Positions 21,467 to 32,793 of a DNA stretch of 64,000 bases are shown piece after piece (the first letter of the stretch is position 1; every line of letters starts with the position of its first letter). The notes below the pieces were generated by a model that did no database searches, had not been told where the DNA came from, and was given only the letters and a program-made list of their open reading frames with translations. The stretch is from contig NC_092406.1 in NCBI RefSeq assembly GCF_009017415.1, positions 1,922,001 to 1,986,000 on the forward strand, in the 5' to 3' direction. The DNA is from Aspergillus flavus (lineage: Eukaryota > Ascomycota > Eurotiomycetes > Eurotiales > Aspergillaceae). A program made the translations under genes and the position numbers.

Positions 21467-24400
21467 ATGGCGGACCAAAATATCTCTCAGTATAAGTACT
21501 CGGCGATGTCCAACCTGGTTCTCCAGGCGGACCGTCGTTTCATTTCTCGCATCAACGATGAACCTACCGGAGACCCAGAATCCCTCGCAGGTCGGATTAG
21601 TATTCGGGAGATGGGTGGCAGGATGGCGCGTGATGATGCGCCAAAGACGAAAAAGAAGGCCGGTCTGACAGATATTGAGCGGGGTTCAATTCGAGAAGGC
21701 GAGGACGTCCTCGCCCGAGAACAAAAGAAGCGCCAACGAGGCCAACCAGCACAATTACGAGGCCAAGGTATCCTTTCGGCTGCCGATGCAGTTGTCGAAG
21801 GGTTGAAATACCGCCCCCGAACGCCTGCCACCAGAGCGACATATGATCTTATCCTTACCATGACCGCTAATAATCTCGGCGATGTTCCTCACGAAGTCGT
21901 ACGAAGTGCCGCCGATGCCGTGCTGGAGTACTTGAAGGATGAGGATATGAAAGATTTCGATAAGAAGAAGGAGATCGATGATTTGCTTGGCAGTTCTATG
22001 AATCCTAAAGAATTCAACGAGCTTGTCAATTTGGGCAAGAAGATTACCGATTACGACGCGCAGGACGAAGATGAAGATATGGACGGTGGTCTTCAAGGTG
22101 AAGGTGAGGAGGAACTTGACGAACGCCAAGGTGTTGCCGTTGTTTTCGACGAGGAAGATGAAGATGACGAGCGGATGGGCACTGTCAATGAAGTGCGAGA
22201 CGATGATGAGCTGTCGGATGAGGACGAGGCAGATCAGCAGGACGCACCCGGCACTGATGAGCCAACCGCCGAAAAGGGAGACGCCGATGGCCTTGACACC
22301 GAGGAAATGGTAATAGATGGCGGCATGGACCGTGGTGATGATCGAGGGGGTAAAGCACTTAGGGTTTCCGCTCGTGAAATTGATGCCTACTGGCTTCAAC
22401 GTGAGATCGGTAAAGCATACTCAGATGCCCATATCCAACAAGAGAAGGCTACGGAGGCACTTGAGATTCTTGGTGGTAAAGGCGAGGATGGTGCTGACAA
22501 GCCACTCCGAGATGTGGAAAACGATCTAATGGAGCTCTTCGACTATGACTATCCCGATCTCGTCGCTAAACTGGTCACCAACCGTGACAAGATTGTTTGG
22601 ACCACTCGGTGGCGCAGGGTGGCTGAAGATGCGGATGCCCGCAACCTTGTTGAGAGCGAAATGGTTGAAGCCGGACATCGTGCCATTTTGGATGAAATTC
22701 GAGGAAAGACAGCCCGTGATGACGGCAGCAGTCGCCCTGAGAAAAAGATCAAGCTCGACCTTATGGATGTTGATGTGCCAAATGCCCCTACCCCAGAAGA
22801 AAAGCCAGCCGATGGCGGCTTGGTTAGAGGCCTTCAACCCAAACGGCTCATCAACCTGGAAAACCTCGTCTTCCACCAAGGAAATCACTTGATGACAAAC
22901 CCTAGTGTCAAATTACCGCAAGGCTCGACCAAGCGCACATTCAAAGGATACGAAGAGATTCACGTGCCACCTCCCAAAGCGAAGAGAGATCCCGGAGAGA
23001 AGAACATCCCGACCACAGAACTTCCCGAGTGGGCGCGAATTGGTTTTGGAAGCTCGAAGGAACTCAACCGTATCCAGACGAAATGTTTCCCTTCGGCCTT
23101 CCATGATGATGGTAATATGCTTGTCTGTGCGCCTACTGGATCCGGAAAGACAAATGTTGCCATGCTCACCGTCCTTCGAGAGATTGGAAAAAACCGTAAC
23201 CCTCAAACGGGTGAAATAATGCTCGACGATTTTAAGATCGTTTTTATCTCACCTTTGAAAGCCTTGGTTCAGGAGCAAGTTGGAAACCTTGGCAAGCGTT
23301 TGGAGCCCTATGGCATCAAAGTCGCCGAACTCACTGGTGATCGCCAGCTTACAAAGCAGCAAATAGCCGAAACCCAGATCATTGTTACAACTCCAGAGAA
23401 GTTCGACGTTGTTACGAGAAAGGCATCGGAGACAAGTTATATTAAACTTGTGCGGCTTATTATCATTGATGAAATCCATCTTCTTCACGATGACCGTGGC
23501 CCTGTCATTGAAAGCATCGTCAGTCGGACCATTCGCAAGGGCGAGCAAACTGGTGAACCTGTTCGGATTGTTGGTCTGAGCGCCACCCTCCCTAACTACC
23601 GGGATGTGGGAAGCTTCTTGCGAGTTGACCCTGTCAAAGGCCTATTCCATTTTGATGGCTCCTATAGACCTTGTCCGTTGAAGCAGGAGTTCATTGGTGT
23701 TACAGACAAGAAGGCCATCAAGCAGTTGAAAACCATGAATGATATCTGTTATAATAAGGTCATTGAGCAAGTTGGGCAGCGTAGGAACCAGATGCTTATC
23801 TTCGTTCACTCTCGGAAAGAGACTGCCAAAACTGCGAAGTATATCCGAGACAAGGCCTTGGAGATGGAGACTATTGGTCAAATCTTACGAAGCGATGCTG
23901 CTAGCCGAGCCATTTTGGCCGAAGAAGCAGAGTCTGTAGATGACGCATCGCTTAAGGATCTACTCCCCTACGGTTTTGGTATTCATCATGCTGGTCTGAG
24001 TCTTGCCGACCGTGACTCAGTCCAGGCACTCTTCGCAGATGGCAGCATTCAGGTTTTAGTTTGTACCGCGACTCTTGCTTGGGGTATTAACCTTCCTGCA
24101 CATACAGTCATCATCAAGGGCACCCAGGTGTATTCTCCAGAAAAGGGCAGTTGGGTTGAACTGAGCCCTCAAGATGTCCTGCAAATGTTGGGAAGAGCTG
24201 GTCGACCGCAATATGACACTTTCGGTGAAGGTATCATCATCACTTCTCAGACTGAAATTCAGTACTACCTCTCCCTCATGAATCAACAACTCCCTATCGA
24301 GAGTCAGCTTATAAGCAAACTTGCGGATAATATGAATGCCGAGGTCGTTCTCGGAAATATCCGGACGCGTGATGAGGGCGTTGACTGGTTGGGTTACACC

Positions 24401-27400
24401 TACCTCTTCGTCCGTATGCTCCGTTCTCCTGGGCTGTATAGTGTTGGCGCCGATTACGAGAATGACGATGCTTTGGAGCAGAAGCGCGTTGACCTCATCC
24501 ACTCTGCGGCAGTAGTTTTGGAGCGGGCAGGGCTTGTGAAATACGAGAAGAAGACTGGTCGTCTGCAGTCTACCGAGCTGGGACGGGTTGCTTCGCACTA
24601 CTACATTGGCCACAACTCCATGTTAACCTACTCTCAGCATCTTCAGCCGTCGGTTACTACCATTGAGCTTTTCCGAATCTTCGCTCTTAGCGATGAGTTT
24701 AAATATATCCCCGTCCGTCAGGACGAGAAGCTTGAACTGGCGAAGCTTCTGGGCCGTGTGCCGGTTCCTGTCAAGGAAGGTATTGATGAGCCTCATTCAA
24801 AAATCAATGTTTTGTTGCAGGCTTATATTTCGAGATTGAAGCTCGATGGTCTCGCTTTGATGGCGGACATGGTTTATGTCACGCAATCCGCTGGTCGTCT
24901 TCTGCGAGCTTTATTCGAGATTTCGCTAAGGAAGGGTTGGTCGTCTGTTGCTAAGACAGCCCTAGATCTCTGCAAGATGGCTGAAAGACGCATGTGGCCG
25001 ACAATGACACCTCTTCGTCAGTTCCCATCCTGCCCCAGGGACATCATGCAAAAGGCCGAAAGAATTGACGTGCCGTGGGCAAGCTATCTTGACCTTGATC
25101 CTCCGCGTATGGGTGAACTTCTCGGTATGCCGAAGGCCGGACGTGCTGTCTGCGACCTTGTGTCCAAGTTCCCTCGTTTGGAAGTCCAAGCACAAGTCCA
25201 ACCGGTGACGCGGTCCATGCTACGCGTTGAATTGACCATCACACCCAACTTTGTCTGGGACGAGGCTTTGCATGGAACCGCGCAGGATTTCTGGATTGTA
25301 GTTGAGGACTGTGATGGCGAGGAAATTCTTTTCCACGATCAGTTCATACTCCGTAAAGACTATGCACAGTCGGAGATGAACGAGCATCTTGTTGAGTTCA
25401 CCGTTCCTATCACCGAGCCGATGCCCCCCAATTACTTCATTTCACTCATCTCCGATCGTTGGATGCATTCCGAGACGAAGATCGCTGTCTCCTTCCAAAA
25501 ATTGATCCTTCCAGAAAGATTCCCCCCGCATACTCCTCTATTGGCCATGCAAAGCGCCCCAGTTAAGGCATTGAAGCGTGACGAGTACCAGAACTTGTAC
25601 TCCGATTGGCAGTATTTTAATAAGATTCAGACGCAGACCTTCAAGTCGCTCTTTGATACAAATGATAATGTCTTCATCGGTGCGCCTACTGGAAGCGGAA
25701 AGACTGTGTGTGCGGAACTTGCGTTACTGCGGCACTGGGCCAAGGAAGATAGCGGCCGCGCTGTCTATATTGCCCCCTTCCAGGAACTGGTTGATCAGCG
25801 ACATGCTGACTGGGAGAAGAGGTTAAGCAAGCTCTCCGGCGGCAAGACTATTGTAAAGCTTACTGGAGAGACTACGGCTGACCTGAAGCTCTTGGAGCGG
25901 GCAGACCTTGTCCTCGCTACTCCAACACAGTGGGATGTCCTTTCAAGGCAATGGCAGAGGCGTAAGAATGTACAGACCGTGCAGCTCTTCATCGCAGATG
26001 AGCTCCACATGCTGGGAGGCTATGGAGGCTATGTTTATGAGGTCGTGGTCTCGCGCATGCATTCTATCGCTCTTCAGCTAGAGAATGGCATGCGGATCAT
26101 TGGTCTAAGCGTGTCGCTCGCCAACGCTCGGGACATCGGCGAATGGATTGGTGCTAACAAACATACCATCTACAACTTCAGCCCTCATGCCCGTCCAATT
26201 CCTCTGGAGCTCCATATTCAGTCCTTCAGCATTCCTCATTTCCCCTCCCTTATGCTCGCGATGGCCAGACCAGCATATTCATCGATCCTGCAGCTCTCAC
26301 CAGACAAGCCTGCAATCATCTTCGTGCCTAACCGCAAGCAGACCCGCTCCACCGCCATGGATCTGCTGGCCGCTTGTGCTACCGACGATGATGAAGACCG
26401 ATTCTTGAATGCCGATGTCAACGAATTAGCTCCGCTACTTAACCGGGTTCAGGAGCAGACCTTGGCTGAGTCACTGTCTCACGGTATCGGATACTATCAC
26501 GAGGCATTGAGTGCTACAGACAAGCGAATTGTTTCCCACCTTTTCTCGATTGGTGCTATTCAGGTGCTCCTTGCCTCACGGGATGTGTGCTGGGAGCTCA
26601 ATCTCACAGCACACTTGGTAATCGTTATGGGGACGCAGTTCTTTGAAGGCCGCGAACATCGTTATATCGATTATCCTATCAGCGAAGTTCTGCAAATGTT
26701 CGGTAAGGCCTCTCGTCCTGGCGAAGACAAGATCGGGCGAGGCGTGCTCATGGTTCCGTCCGTCAAACGCGAATACTACAAGAAGTTCCTTAACGAGGCG
26801 CTTCCTGTAGAGAGCCATTTGCAGGCTTACTTGCATGATGCTTTCGTGACTGAAATCAGCACTAAAGTTGTTGCCTCTACCCAGGATGCCGTCGATTGGA
26901 TGACGCACACATACTTCTACCGTCGTCTCCTGGCTAACCCCAGCTTCTACGGTCTCACTGATGTCAGCTACGAGGGCCTCAGCACCTTCTTGTCGGAGCT
27001 TGTAGAGAACACTTTGAAAGAACTCTCTGAAGCCAAGATCATTGATTTGGATGAAGAAGACGATAGTGTTTCACCTCTCAATGCCGCCATGATTGCAGCT
27101 TACTATAACATCTCTTTCATCACCATGCAGACCTTCCTCCTTTCTTTGTCATCTCGTACCAAGCTCAAGGGTATTCTCGAGATTGTCACATCGGCTACGG
27201 AGTTTGAGTCCATCCAGATGCGTCGCCACGAAGACCACATTTTGCGCCGCGTGTACGACCGGGTGCCTGTCAAGATGTCCCAGGCTGCATATGACTCGCC
27301 GCACTTCAAGGCCTTCGTTCTGCTCCAAGCTCACTTCTCGCGCATGCAACTTACCATTGACCTGGCGAAGGACCAAGAAGTCATTGTTAGCAAGGTTCTC

Positions 27401-28099
27401 AACTTGCTTAGCGCATGTGTGGACGTGCTCTCCTCGGAAGGCCATCTGAATGCTATGAACGCCATGGAGATGTCCCAGATGGTTGTCCAGGCAATGTGGG
27501 ATCGGGATAGCCCTCTCAAGCAGATTCCTCACTTCAGCCCCGAGGTGATTAAGGTGGCGAATGAATTCGGCATCAACGACATCTTCGAATTCATGGAAGC
27601 CATGGACCCCTCGGAGAACAAGGAGTACGCTACACTGGTCAAACGCCTTGGTTTGGACAACAAGCAATTGGCACAAGCCGCAGCCTTCACCAACGACAAG
27701 TACCCCAACATTGATATCGACTTCCAGGTCGAAGATCCGGACGATATCACTGCTGGCGAGCCTGCGTACCTCAAGGTTAAGATCGAACGGGAAGTTGAAG
27801 AAGACGAGGAACCTGATATGACGGTACACGCGCCCTTCTACACCAACAAGAAGATGGAGAACTGGTGGTTGGTGGTGGGAGATGAGAAGACCAAGAGCTT
27901 GCTTGCTATCAAGCGAGTTACCGTTGGACGGAAATTGGAGTTGCGTCTTGAATACATCGTTCCCACCCCTGGCGAGCATGAATTGACATTGTACCTGATG
28001 AGCGACAGCTATGTCGGTGTTGACCAGGCGCCAACTTTCAATGTCACCGCCGCCGAGGGAATGGAAGAGGACGAGAGCGAGGAGGAAGACGAGGAGTAA
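21467..28099 (+). CDS. BRR2: BRR2, U5 snRNP DExH-box RNA helicase
   Basis: A 2210-residue intronless protein, the full length expected for Brr2/SNRNP200, the helicase that unwinds U4/U6 snRNA to activate the spliceosome. The N-terminal 480 residues hold the Brr2 N-terminal helicase-binding and PWI-like segment, with long Asp/Glu-rich runs at about 195-285. Cassette 1 has Walker A APTGSGKT at 555, DEIH at 668-671 and SATLPN, then the helicase C motifs (LGRAGRPQYD) and a Sec63 unit. Cassette 2 keeps APTGSGKT at 1406 and DELH at 1511, but motif III is SVSLAN and the motif VI equivalent reads FGKASRPGED. This matches the known catalytically degenerate second cassette. A second Sec63 unit and an acidic tail complete it. 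Start: ATG 21467 in an A-rich context after a CT leader. Confidence 0.97.
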   Translation: MADQNISQYKYSAMSNLVLQADRRFISRINDEPTGDPESLAGRISIREMGGRMARDDAPKTKKKAGLTDIERGSIREGEDVLAREQKKRQRGQPAQLRGQGILSAADAVVEGLKYRPRTPATRATYDLILTMTANNLGDVPHEVVRSAADAVLEYLKDEDMKDFDKKKEIDDLLGSSMNPKEFNELVNLGKKITDYDAQDEDEDMDGGLQGEGEEELDERQGVAVVFDEEDEDDERMGTVNEVRDDDELSDEDEADQQDAPGTDEPTAEKGDADGLDTEEMVIDGGMDRGDDRGGKALRVSAREIDAYWLQREIGKAYSDAHIQQEKATEALEILGGKGEDGADKPLRDVENDLMELFDYDYPDLVAKLVTNRDKIVWTTRWRRVAEDADARNLVESEMVEAGHRAILDEIRGKTARDDGSSRPEKKIKLDLMDVDVPNAPTPEEKPADGGLVRGLQPKRLINLENLVFHQGNHLMTNPSVKLPQGSTKRTFKGYEEIHVPPPKAKRDPGEKNIPTTELPEWARIGFGSSKELNRIQTKCFPSAFHDDGNMLVCAPTGSGKTNVAMLTVLREIGKNRNPQTGEIMLDDFKIVFISPLKALVQEQVGNLGKRLEPYGIKVAELTGDRQLTKQQIAETQIIVTTPEKFDVVTRKASETSYIKLVRLIIIDEIHLLHDDRGPVIESIVSRTIRKGEQTGEPVRIVGLSATLPNYRDVGSFLRVDPVKGLFHFDGSYRPCPLKQEFIGVTDKKAIKQLKTMNDICYNKVIEQVGQRRNQMLIFVHSRKETAKTAKYIRDKALEMETIGQILRSDAASRAILAEEAESVDDASLKDLLPYGFGIHHAGLSLADRDSVQALFADGSIQVLVCTATLAWGINLPAHTVIIKGTQVYSPEKGSWVELSPQDVLQMLGRAGRPQYDTFGEGIIITSQTEIQYYLSLMNQQLPIESQLISKLADNMNAEVVLGNIRTRDEGVDWLGYTYLFVRMLRSPGLYSVGADYENDDALEQKRVDLIHSAAVVLERAGLVKYEKKTGRLQSTELGRVASHYYIGHNSMLTYSQHLQPSVTTIELFRIFALSDEFKYIPVRQDEKLELAKLLGRVPVPVKEGIDEPHSKINVLLQAYISRLKLDGLALMADMVYVTQSAGRLLRALFEISLRKGWSSVAKTALDLCKMAERRMWPTMTPLRQFPSCPRDIMQKAERIDVPWASYLDLDPPRMGELLGMPKAGRAVCDLVSKFPRLEVQAQVQPVTRSMLRVELTITPNFVWDEALHGTAQDFWIVVEDCDGEEILFHDQFILRKDYAQSEMNEHLVEFTVPITEPMPPNYFISLISDRWMHSETKIAVSFQKLILPERFPPHTPLLAMQSAPVKALKRDEYQNLYSDWQYFNKIQTQTFKSLFDTNDNVFIGAPTGSGKTVCAELALLRHWAKEDSGRAVYIAPFQELVDQRHADWEKRLSKLSGGKTIVKLTGETTADLKLLERADLVLATPTQWDVLSRQWQRRKNVQTVQLFIADELHMLGGYGGYVYEVVVSRMHSIALQLENGMRIIGLSVSLANARDIGEWIGANKHTIYNFSPHARPIPLELHIQSFSIPHFPSLMLAMARPAYSSILQLSPDKPAIIFVPNRKQTRSTAMDLLAACATDDDEDRFLNADVNELAPLLNRVQEQTLAESLSHGIGYYHEALSATDKRIVSHLFSIGAIQVLLASRDVCWELNLTAHLVIVMGTQFFEGREHRYIDYPISEVLQMFGKASRPGEDKIGRGVLMVPSVKREYYKKFLNEALPVESHLQAYLHDAFVTEISTKVVASTQDAVDWMTHTYFYRRLLANPSFYGLTDVSYEGLSTFLSELVENTLKELSEAKIIDLDEEDDSVSPLNAAMIAAYYNISFITMQTFLLSLSSRTKLKGILEIVTSATEFESIQMRRHEDHILRRVYDRVPVKMSQAAYDSPHFKAFVLLQAHFSRMQLTIDLAKDQEVIVSKVLNLLSACVDVLSSEGHLNAMNAMEMSQMVVQAMWDRDSPLKQIPHFSPEVIKVANEFGINDIFEFMEAMDPSENKEYATLVKRLGLDNKQLAQAAAFTNDKYPNIDIDFQVEDPDDITAGEPAYLKVKIEREVEEDEEPDMTVHAPFYTNKKMENWWLVVGDEKTKSLLAIKRVTVGRKLELRLEYIVPTPGEHELTLYLMSDSYVGVDQAPTFNVTAAEGMEEDESEEEDEE

Positions 28100-28624
28100 A
28101 GGAGAGAATCCATCAGAGATATTTTGATTTGTTTATTTGTTACTCTAGGGTGACCTTTGTATGATGATTTTACCTTGGTCCATGTTTGTGTAATTATATG
28201 CTGTAATGTGGAAAGAAAAATCTAGAGGTTCGGGATTTTGCTAGTATGTATGATTGTAGGCACTAGTATAAGGGTTGATCATGTGGGCATATCTTATCAG
28301 TAGCTCATTACCCAATTCGGGTTGCGGTGGAATGATTTTCAAAATACAAGGTTAGCGTCGATGGGGCCCCGGTGGGGATAGCTCAGCGTGACCCATCATC
28401 CCATGATCTCCGCATTTAATGCTCTGCTTCTCCAACAAGGTCCGCCTTTCTTCTCCGTCTCACGCCACCTTGTCTTCTTTGCTTCTCCCTTTCTAACTTC
28501 CCTGAAACCTTCTCCTATCACGCCTCTCAGACCCTACTGTCTCTTCTACCATATATATAACTCCTTCTCTATGAACCTAGCTCCCTCCCCTACTGTCTGT
28601 TCTATAGTCGATTAGAGATCTGTC
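28100..28624. promoter_or_regulatory. BRR2 3' flank and DPP V-type peptidase promoter
   Basis: About 525 bases. After the AT-rich BRR2 3' UTR, a CT-rich stretch (28427-28548) and a TATATATAA box at 28552-28560 precede the peptidase ATG at 28625. This is a typical fungal core promoter. Confidence 0.55.
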
Positions 28625-30888
28625 ATGACCATTCGTCCAATGAAGTTCACACCGGAGTAAGTTCACTGAGCTTGGAAGGGACATAGCAATACGGGCTGCC
28701 CATTTCAGATGTCTTCCCGATGCCCATTGACTCAACAGATTGTTAACTTGGTCACTCTCCTAGGGTCCTGCTGGGAGCTCCTCGGCGGTCCGCCGCCGTG
28801 CCCAATTCATCCGGCACTTTAGCTGTCTACACCCAAACCTCCTACTCCTTCGAGTCACATGCGAAGACCAGCGAAATACGAGTATTAGATATCACCACTG
28901 GTCGATCTTCTCTAATTACAAATGATCCAAGTGCGAGCTCTCCACAGTGGCTGGGGAACGATGACCTTTTGATATGGCTCAAAACAAAGGCAAACGGCAA
29001 TACGAGCTTCATAGTTGGGCATGCTCGAGAGGCAGGCAAGACTTACACTGCTGGAACAGTCCCTGGACCCGTGGCGAATCTTAAGGTCACCGTCATTGAG
29101 TCAGGAAAGATTGGTTTCGCTGTAACTGGAAAGGCGAATCCGGATGGGTCCCTTCATAACCCTCAAGATGCCAAAAAGCCTCACACTACTGGGAGACTGT
29201 ACTCCTCACTATACGTTAGGCACTGGGACTCGTACATCGAGCCCCAGACAAATTCCATCTGGTACGGCCTATTACAACAAGCCCCATTGACCCCTGCCAC
29301 CAGACATGCAGGAAAGTACTCAACTTCGGCTCTAACAAACCTGATCTCGGTGTGCGGTTTAACCGGCGTTGAATCGCCAATCCCACCTTTTGGAGGTTCT
29401 GGGGATTTTGACATCAGCCCGTCTGCAATTGTCTTCGTAGCTAAGGACCCTAATGAGAACCCTGCCACGCATACCTCCTGCTCGTGTTATTATTGTCCGA
29501 TGTTTTCTTGGACTAGTGTGACTGCAATGGAATCTCAGAAGATATATGCAGTCAAAGGTCTTCAAGGAGCCATGTCTTCCCCCGTCCTCTCGTCAGATGG
29601 CAGCTCCATCGCTCTCCTCGCGATGAGGGAAGACGGCTATGAGTCTGACAAGAACAGAATACTTTATGTGCCCAACCCCTGGAGTGGAGAGATGATAGAG
29701 GCTTTCGCGTCCCCAGATGGAGAGGGTTTGTGGCACCTAAGTCCATCAGCCGTCACATTCGCAAACGACGATCAGTCCCTCCTCGTCCAAGTCGAGGAAA
29801 ACGGCCGAGGAGTCTTATACCAGCTTCCTATCGCTAACTTCCGCCATTCTCGCCCTTCTGCGTTGAAGAAGCTGACACATTCGGGCTACGTGACTGATGT
29901 GTTTCCTGCTTCAGCTAATTCATCCAAGCTGCTCGTTGCAAGCAACAGTTTAGTGGAAAACAGCCGGTGGACAATTATCGACCCACAGTCTCCTGAGAGC
30001 CCCAAGGTCATATCTTCCCTTTCTCGTGGTGGTGCTGCATTTGGACTGTCTCCAGCGCAGGTTGATGAAATTTGGTTCAGGGGAGCCGAAGACCATCCTG
30101 TTCATGCCTGGGTCGTGAAGCCATCCGATTTCAAGCCTGGCAACAAATATCCCCTCGCATACCTCATTCATGGAGGTCCGCAAGGAGCATGGAATGATCA
30201 GTGGAGCACGCGCTGGAATCCCGCTGTTTTTGCTGAGCAAGGTTACGTGGTCATCACTCCCAACCCCACAGGCAGTACCGGCTACGGACAGGCATTTACA
30301 GATGCAATCCGTGGTTCCTGGGGAGGACTCCCCTACATTGATCTCGAAAAGGGATTAGACTATATTGAGAAGAATCTGGACTATGTCGACACAACTCGAG
30401 CTGTGGCACTAGGGGCATCGTTCGGTGGGTATATGGTAAATTGGATCCAGGGCCATGAGCTTGGTCGCCGATTCAAGGCTCTCGTGACCCATGATGGTAT
30501 ATTCAGTATGCGCTCTCTGTTGAGCACTGAGGAGCTCTACTTCCCTGTTCGAGACCTCCAGGGCCCCTACTGGAAAGTTCCAGAGAACTGGGACAAGTGG
30601 GACCCGTCCCGATTCACAGGGAACTGGCAAACCCCCCATTTGGTCATTCATAACGAACTGGATTATCGGTTGACCATTGCCGAGGGACTTGCTGCCTTCA
30701 ACGTCTTGCAGATGAGGGGCGTGGACAGTCAATTTTTGACGTTCCCTGATGAGAATCACTGGGTCCTGAATCCAGAGAATTCTCTCATGTGGCACCGCAC
30801 TATCTTTAACTTCATCAACAAGTACGTTGGGTTGCCGTCGGAAAGCAGGGCGGATTTAGAAAATGGCGTGGCTAATATGTCTCTATAA
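28625..30888 (+). CDS. Prolyl oligopeptidase-family (S9) dipeptidyl-peptidase V-like, two exons
   Basis: Exon 1 (28625-28656) encodes the first ten residues and exon 2 runs 28764-30888. The 107-nt intron is GTAAGT...CTAG, giving a 718-residue protein starting MTIRPMKFTPEVLLGAPRRS. The N-terminal two thirds form a beta-propeller. The C-terminal alpha/beta hydrolase has the nucleophile GASFGGY (Ser563), NELDYR (Asp644) and DENHW (His676). This is the S9C arrangement of fungal DPP V, which removes X-Ala, His-Ser and Ser-Tyr dipeptides. There is no signal peptide, unlike secreted DPP V of A. fumigatus, so an intracellular peptide-trimming role is inferred. A Cys-rich insert (SCSCYYCPMFSW) in the propeller is unusual. 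Confidence 0.9.
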
Positions 30889-31357
30889 TGGATTGATTAT
30901 TTCCACTCGGCGCAACTGCAGCCCGAGCTTTGTGCTGCCGGGTGGCGCTTTCAAAGTTCAAGGACGGGATACATAATGACCTATATAGTTCAATGCACCT
31001 TTTTGATCGCAATTGAAACCACTATTTATCACCCTCGTTGACACCTTGTCCATGAATAAAGGGCACAACGGCGTCAGACTAAGCTTCTCCGCTTACAGTG
31101 AAACCCCGTTCGATCTAGGACAAAGGCTCTGTAATAATGGTCCGATAGAAATCATCATTGAGCCTGTGCGGGACAAAGAGTTCTTTCGCACTGAGCCTCT
31201 GCTGAGACTGTCGCACAATATATAGGGAGCCAACCGCTGTACACTGATCAGCCTACGTTCATTTACGCTTTCCTGACACGCGTCAAGTACTTTCTGGGTA
31301 TCACTAATCCGCGTTCAAACAGCATAACCGGCCTTAGTGTTCGGGAGCCTCTTCAGT
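30889..31357. other. Intergenic, no gene seen
   Basis: About 470 bases. A short open frame at 31013-31225 shows no family feature. The region probably contains the promoter of the next gene. Confidence 0.45.
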
Positions 31358-31909
31358 ATGCCGGAGGCCAGGGCTTCTTCATCTCTCTCGCGCACTATGG
31401 CCGATCCTGCCAGTTCTGTTACTCCAGAACGCCCAGCGTCATGCTTGTCACGACCCACCACACGCTCAACAGTCGCAGGACCGACGACCGATGAGAAGCA
31501 CAGACGGCACCACCCATACTTTATCCCAACTCTTACACACTTACGGACTCCCCTCTACCCTCTAGTATCTAGCACTACCGCCCTCGCACACCCAGAGTTC
31601 CCTACTACTCTCCTTGCCTATCATCTCCTGACTTCTCGGCAACTCGACGAGCTTGCCATCCATTATCATCAAGTGTGGCCACCAACTCCCGCGACCTCTT
31701 ACTATCCAGTGGTCATTTCACCCTGGGTTGGTACAGAAAACGAAAGGGACGTGGACATTGAGACTAAGCGACGGCGGTTCGGTCGATTCATCGGGCTCCA
31801 GCGTTGCGAGACCCCCGTGGAAGAAGAGGAATCATACTCATGGGCTTTGGAACAAGACACTGACACAGAGCTGCTGGACCTGATAAATCAGGAATGGAAT
31901 GGAAGTTGA
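31358..31909 (+). CDS. Conserved fungal protein of unknown function, 183 aa
   Basis: The first ATG in this frame is at 31358. The frame opens a little earlier without an ATG. The first 45 residues are Ser/Thr/Arg/Pro-rich and disordered. A compact part then follows, HPYFIPTLTHLRTPLYPLV to TKRRRFGRFIGLQRCETP, and an acidic tail (VEEEESYSWALEQDTDTELLDLINQEW). The aromatic and charged pattern is protein-like, and the RRRFGRFIGLQRC segment resembles small conserved Aspergillus proteins without assigned function. No membrane segment or signal peptide. Function unknown. Confidence 0.65.
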   Translation: MPEARASSSLSRTMADPASSVTPERPASCLSRPTTRSTVAGPTTDEKHRRHHPYFIPTLTHLRTPLYPLVSSTTALAHPEFPTTLLAYHLLTSRQLDELAIHYHQVWPPTPATSYYPVVISPWVGTENERDVDIETKRRRFGRFIGLQRCETPVEEEESYSWALEQDTDTELLDLINQEWNGS

Positions 31910-32793
31910 ATCCCCTCACTAATTGAGTCAAGTATGGGAGGCGTTCCAAGGTTCGTGTAATGAGTCGCTTCCTTTTAAAGTCTTGTTCCATATTCGACAC
32001 CCTCTAAATTATATATCGTCTCAATTAGTCTCAGACAAGTCTAGCTATCTAGCACTCCGGTGGCTATACCTAGATTGCTCACTCTTGCCCAGGACCTGCC
32101 GCCTTCGGATGACGTGGGAAATATCTATTTCAATTATGATGAGCCATGGATTGCCCTTCCTCAGTCATACCAATTCATACTCACCATTCTCTAGTCCAGT
32201 GTTTAGAACACTCCTTTAAAGATTTTCTTAATTTTCTACAATGATCTAACTCTTTAAGATGTCACGCTTCTTGCAAGCATAGATACCCTCCTCGATAGAA
32301 TATATGTATTTGATGACATAATAGATTCATTGAACCAAGTATTATCATGTCATACTAGGAACTCTAGATGTTCCGTACTTATTAATTCTCGTCAAGAATT
32401 GGTTTGATCATGAGATAAGTTCTTTGAAGGAATGAGTGAGTGAGTCCGTATACCTACTGGTTTCGCCTCGCATTTATCCGTAACGCAAATACACCAAGGC
32501 CATCCCAGCTCGCCCACCAGCTACTGTACGCAGAAAACCCGAATCAGCCACGTTGCTCCGGCACGGCTTAACGCAGCCCTAACGTTAAGTGATGGAAATC
32601 ATTTATCCGCGGGGTAAACTTGCGGGGAAAGCTCTTGGTATCCATTTATGTTTAGGCTATACGGCTAAACTAGATTATTTACCATATAAGAACAACATGA
32701 TAAATTTGTACGTACAGCTCCATATTCCCAGCCCCAACAATCACAGAGAAAGAAAACGCCCACAGTCCCAGCTAACAATCACAATCACTCAAA
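31910..32793. other. Intergenic, no gene seen
   Basis: About 880 AT-rich bases between the small protein and the GH43 gene. No convincing ORF, RNA gene or repeat. The last 100 bases are an A/C-rich leader before the GH43 ATG. Confidence 0.45.

Noticed and set aside
27149..27979. 276-codon minus-strand frame, and another at 21755-22399
   Set aside because: Both are antisense to BRR2, whose plus-strand reading is certain; no family features of their own.
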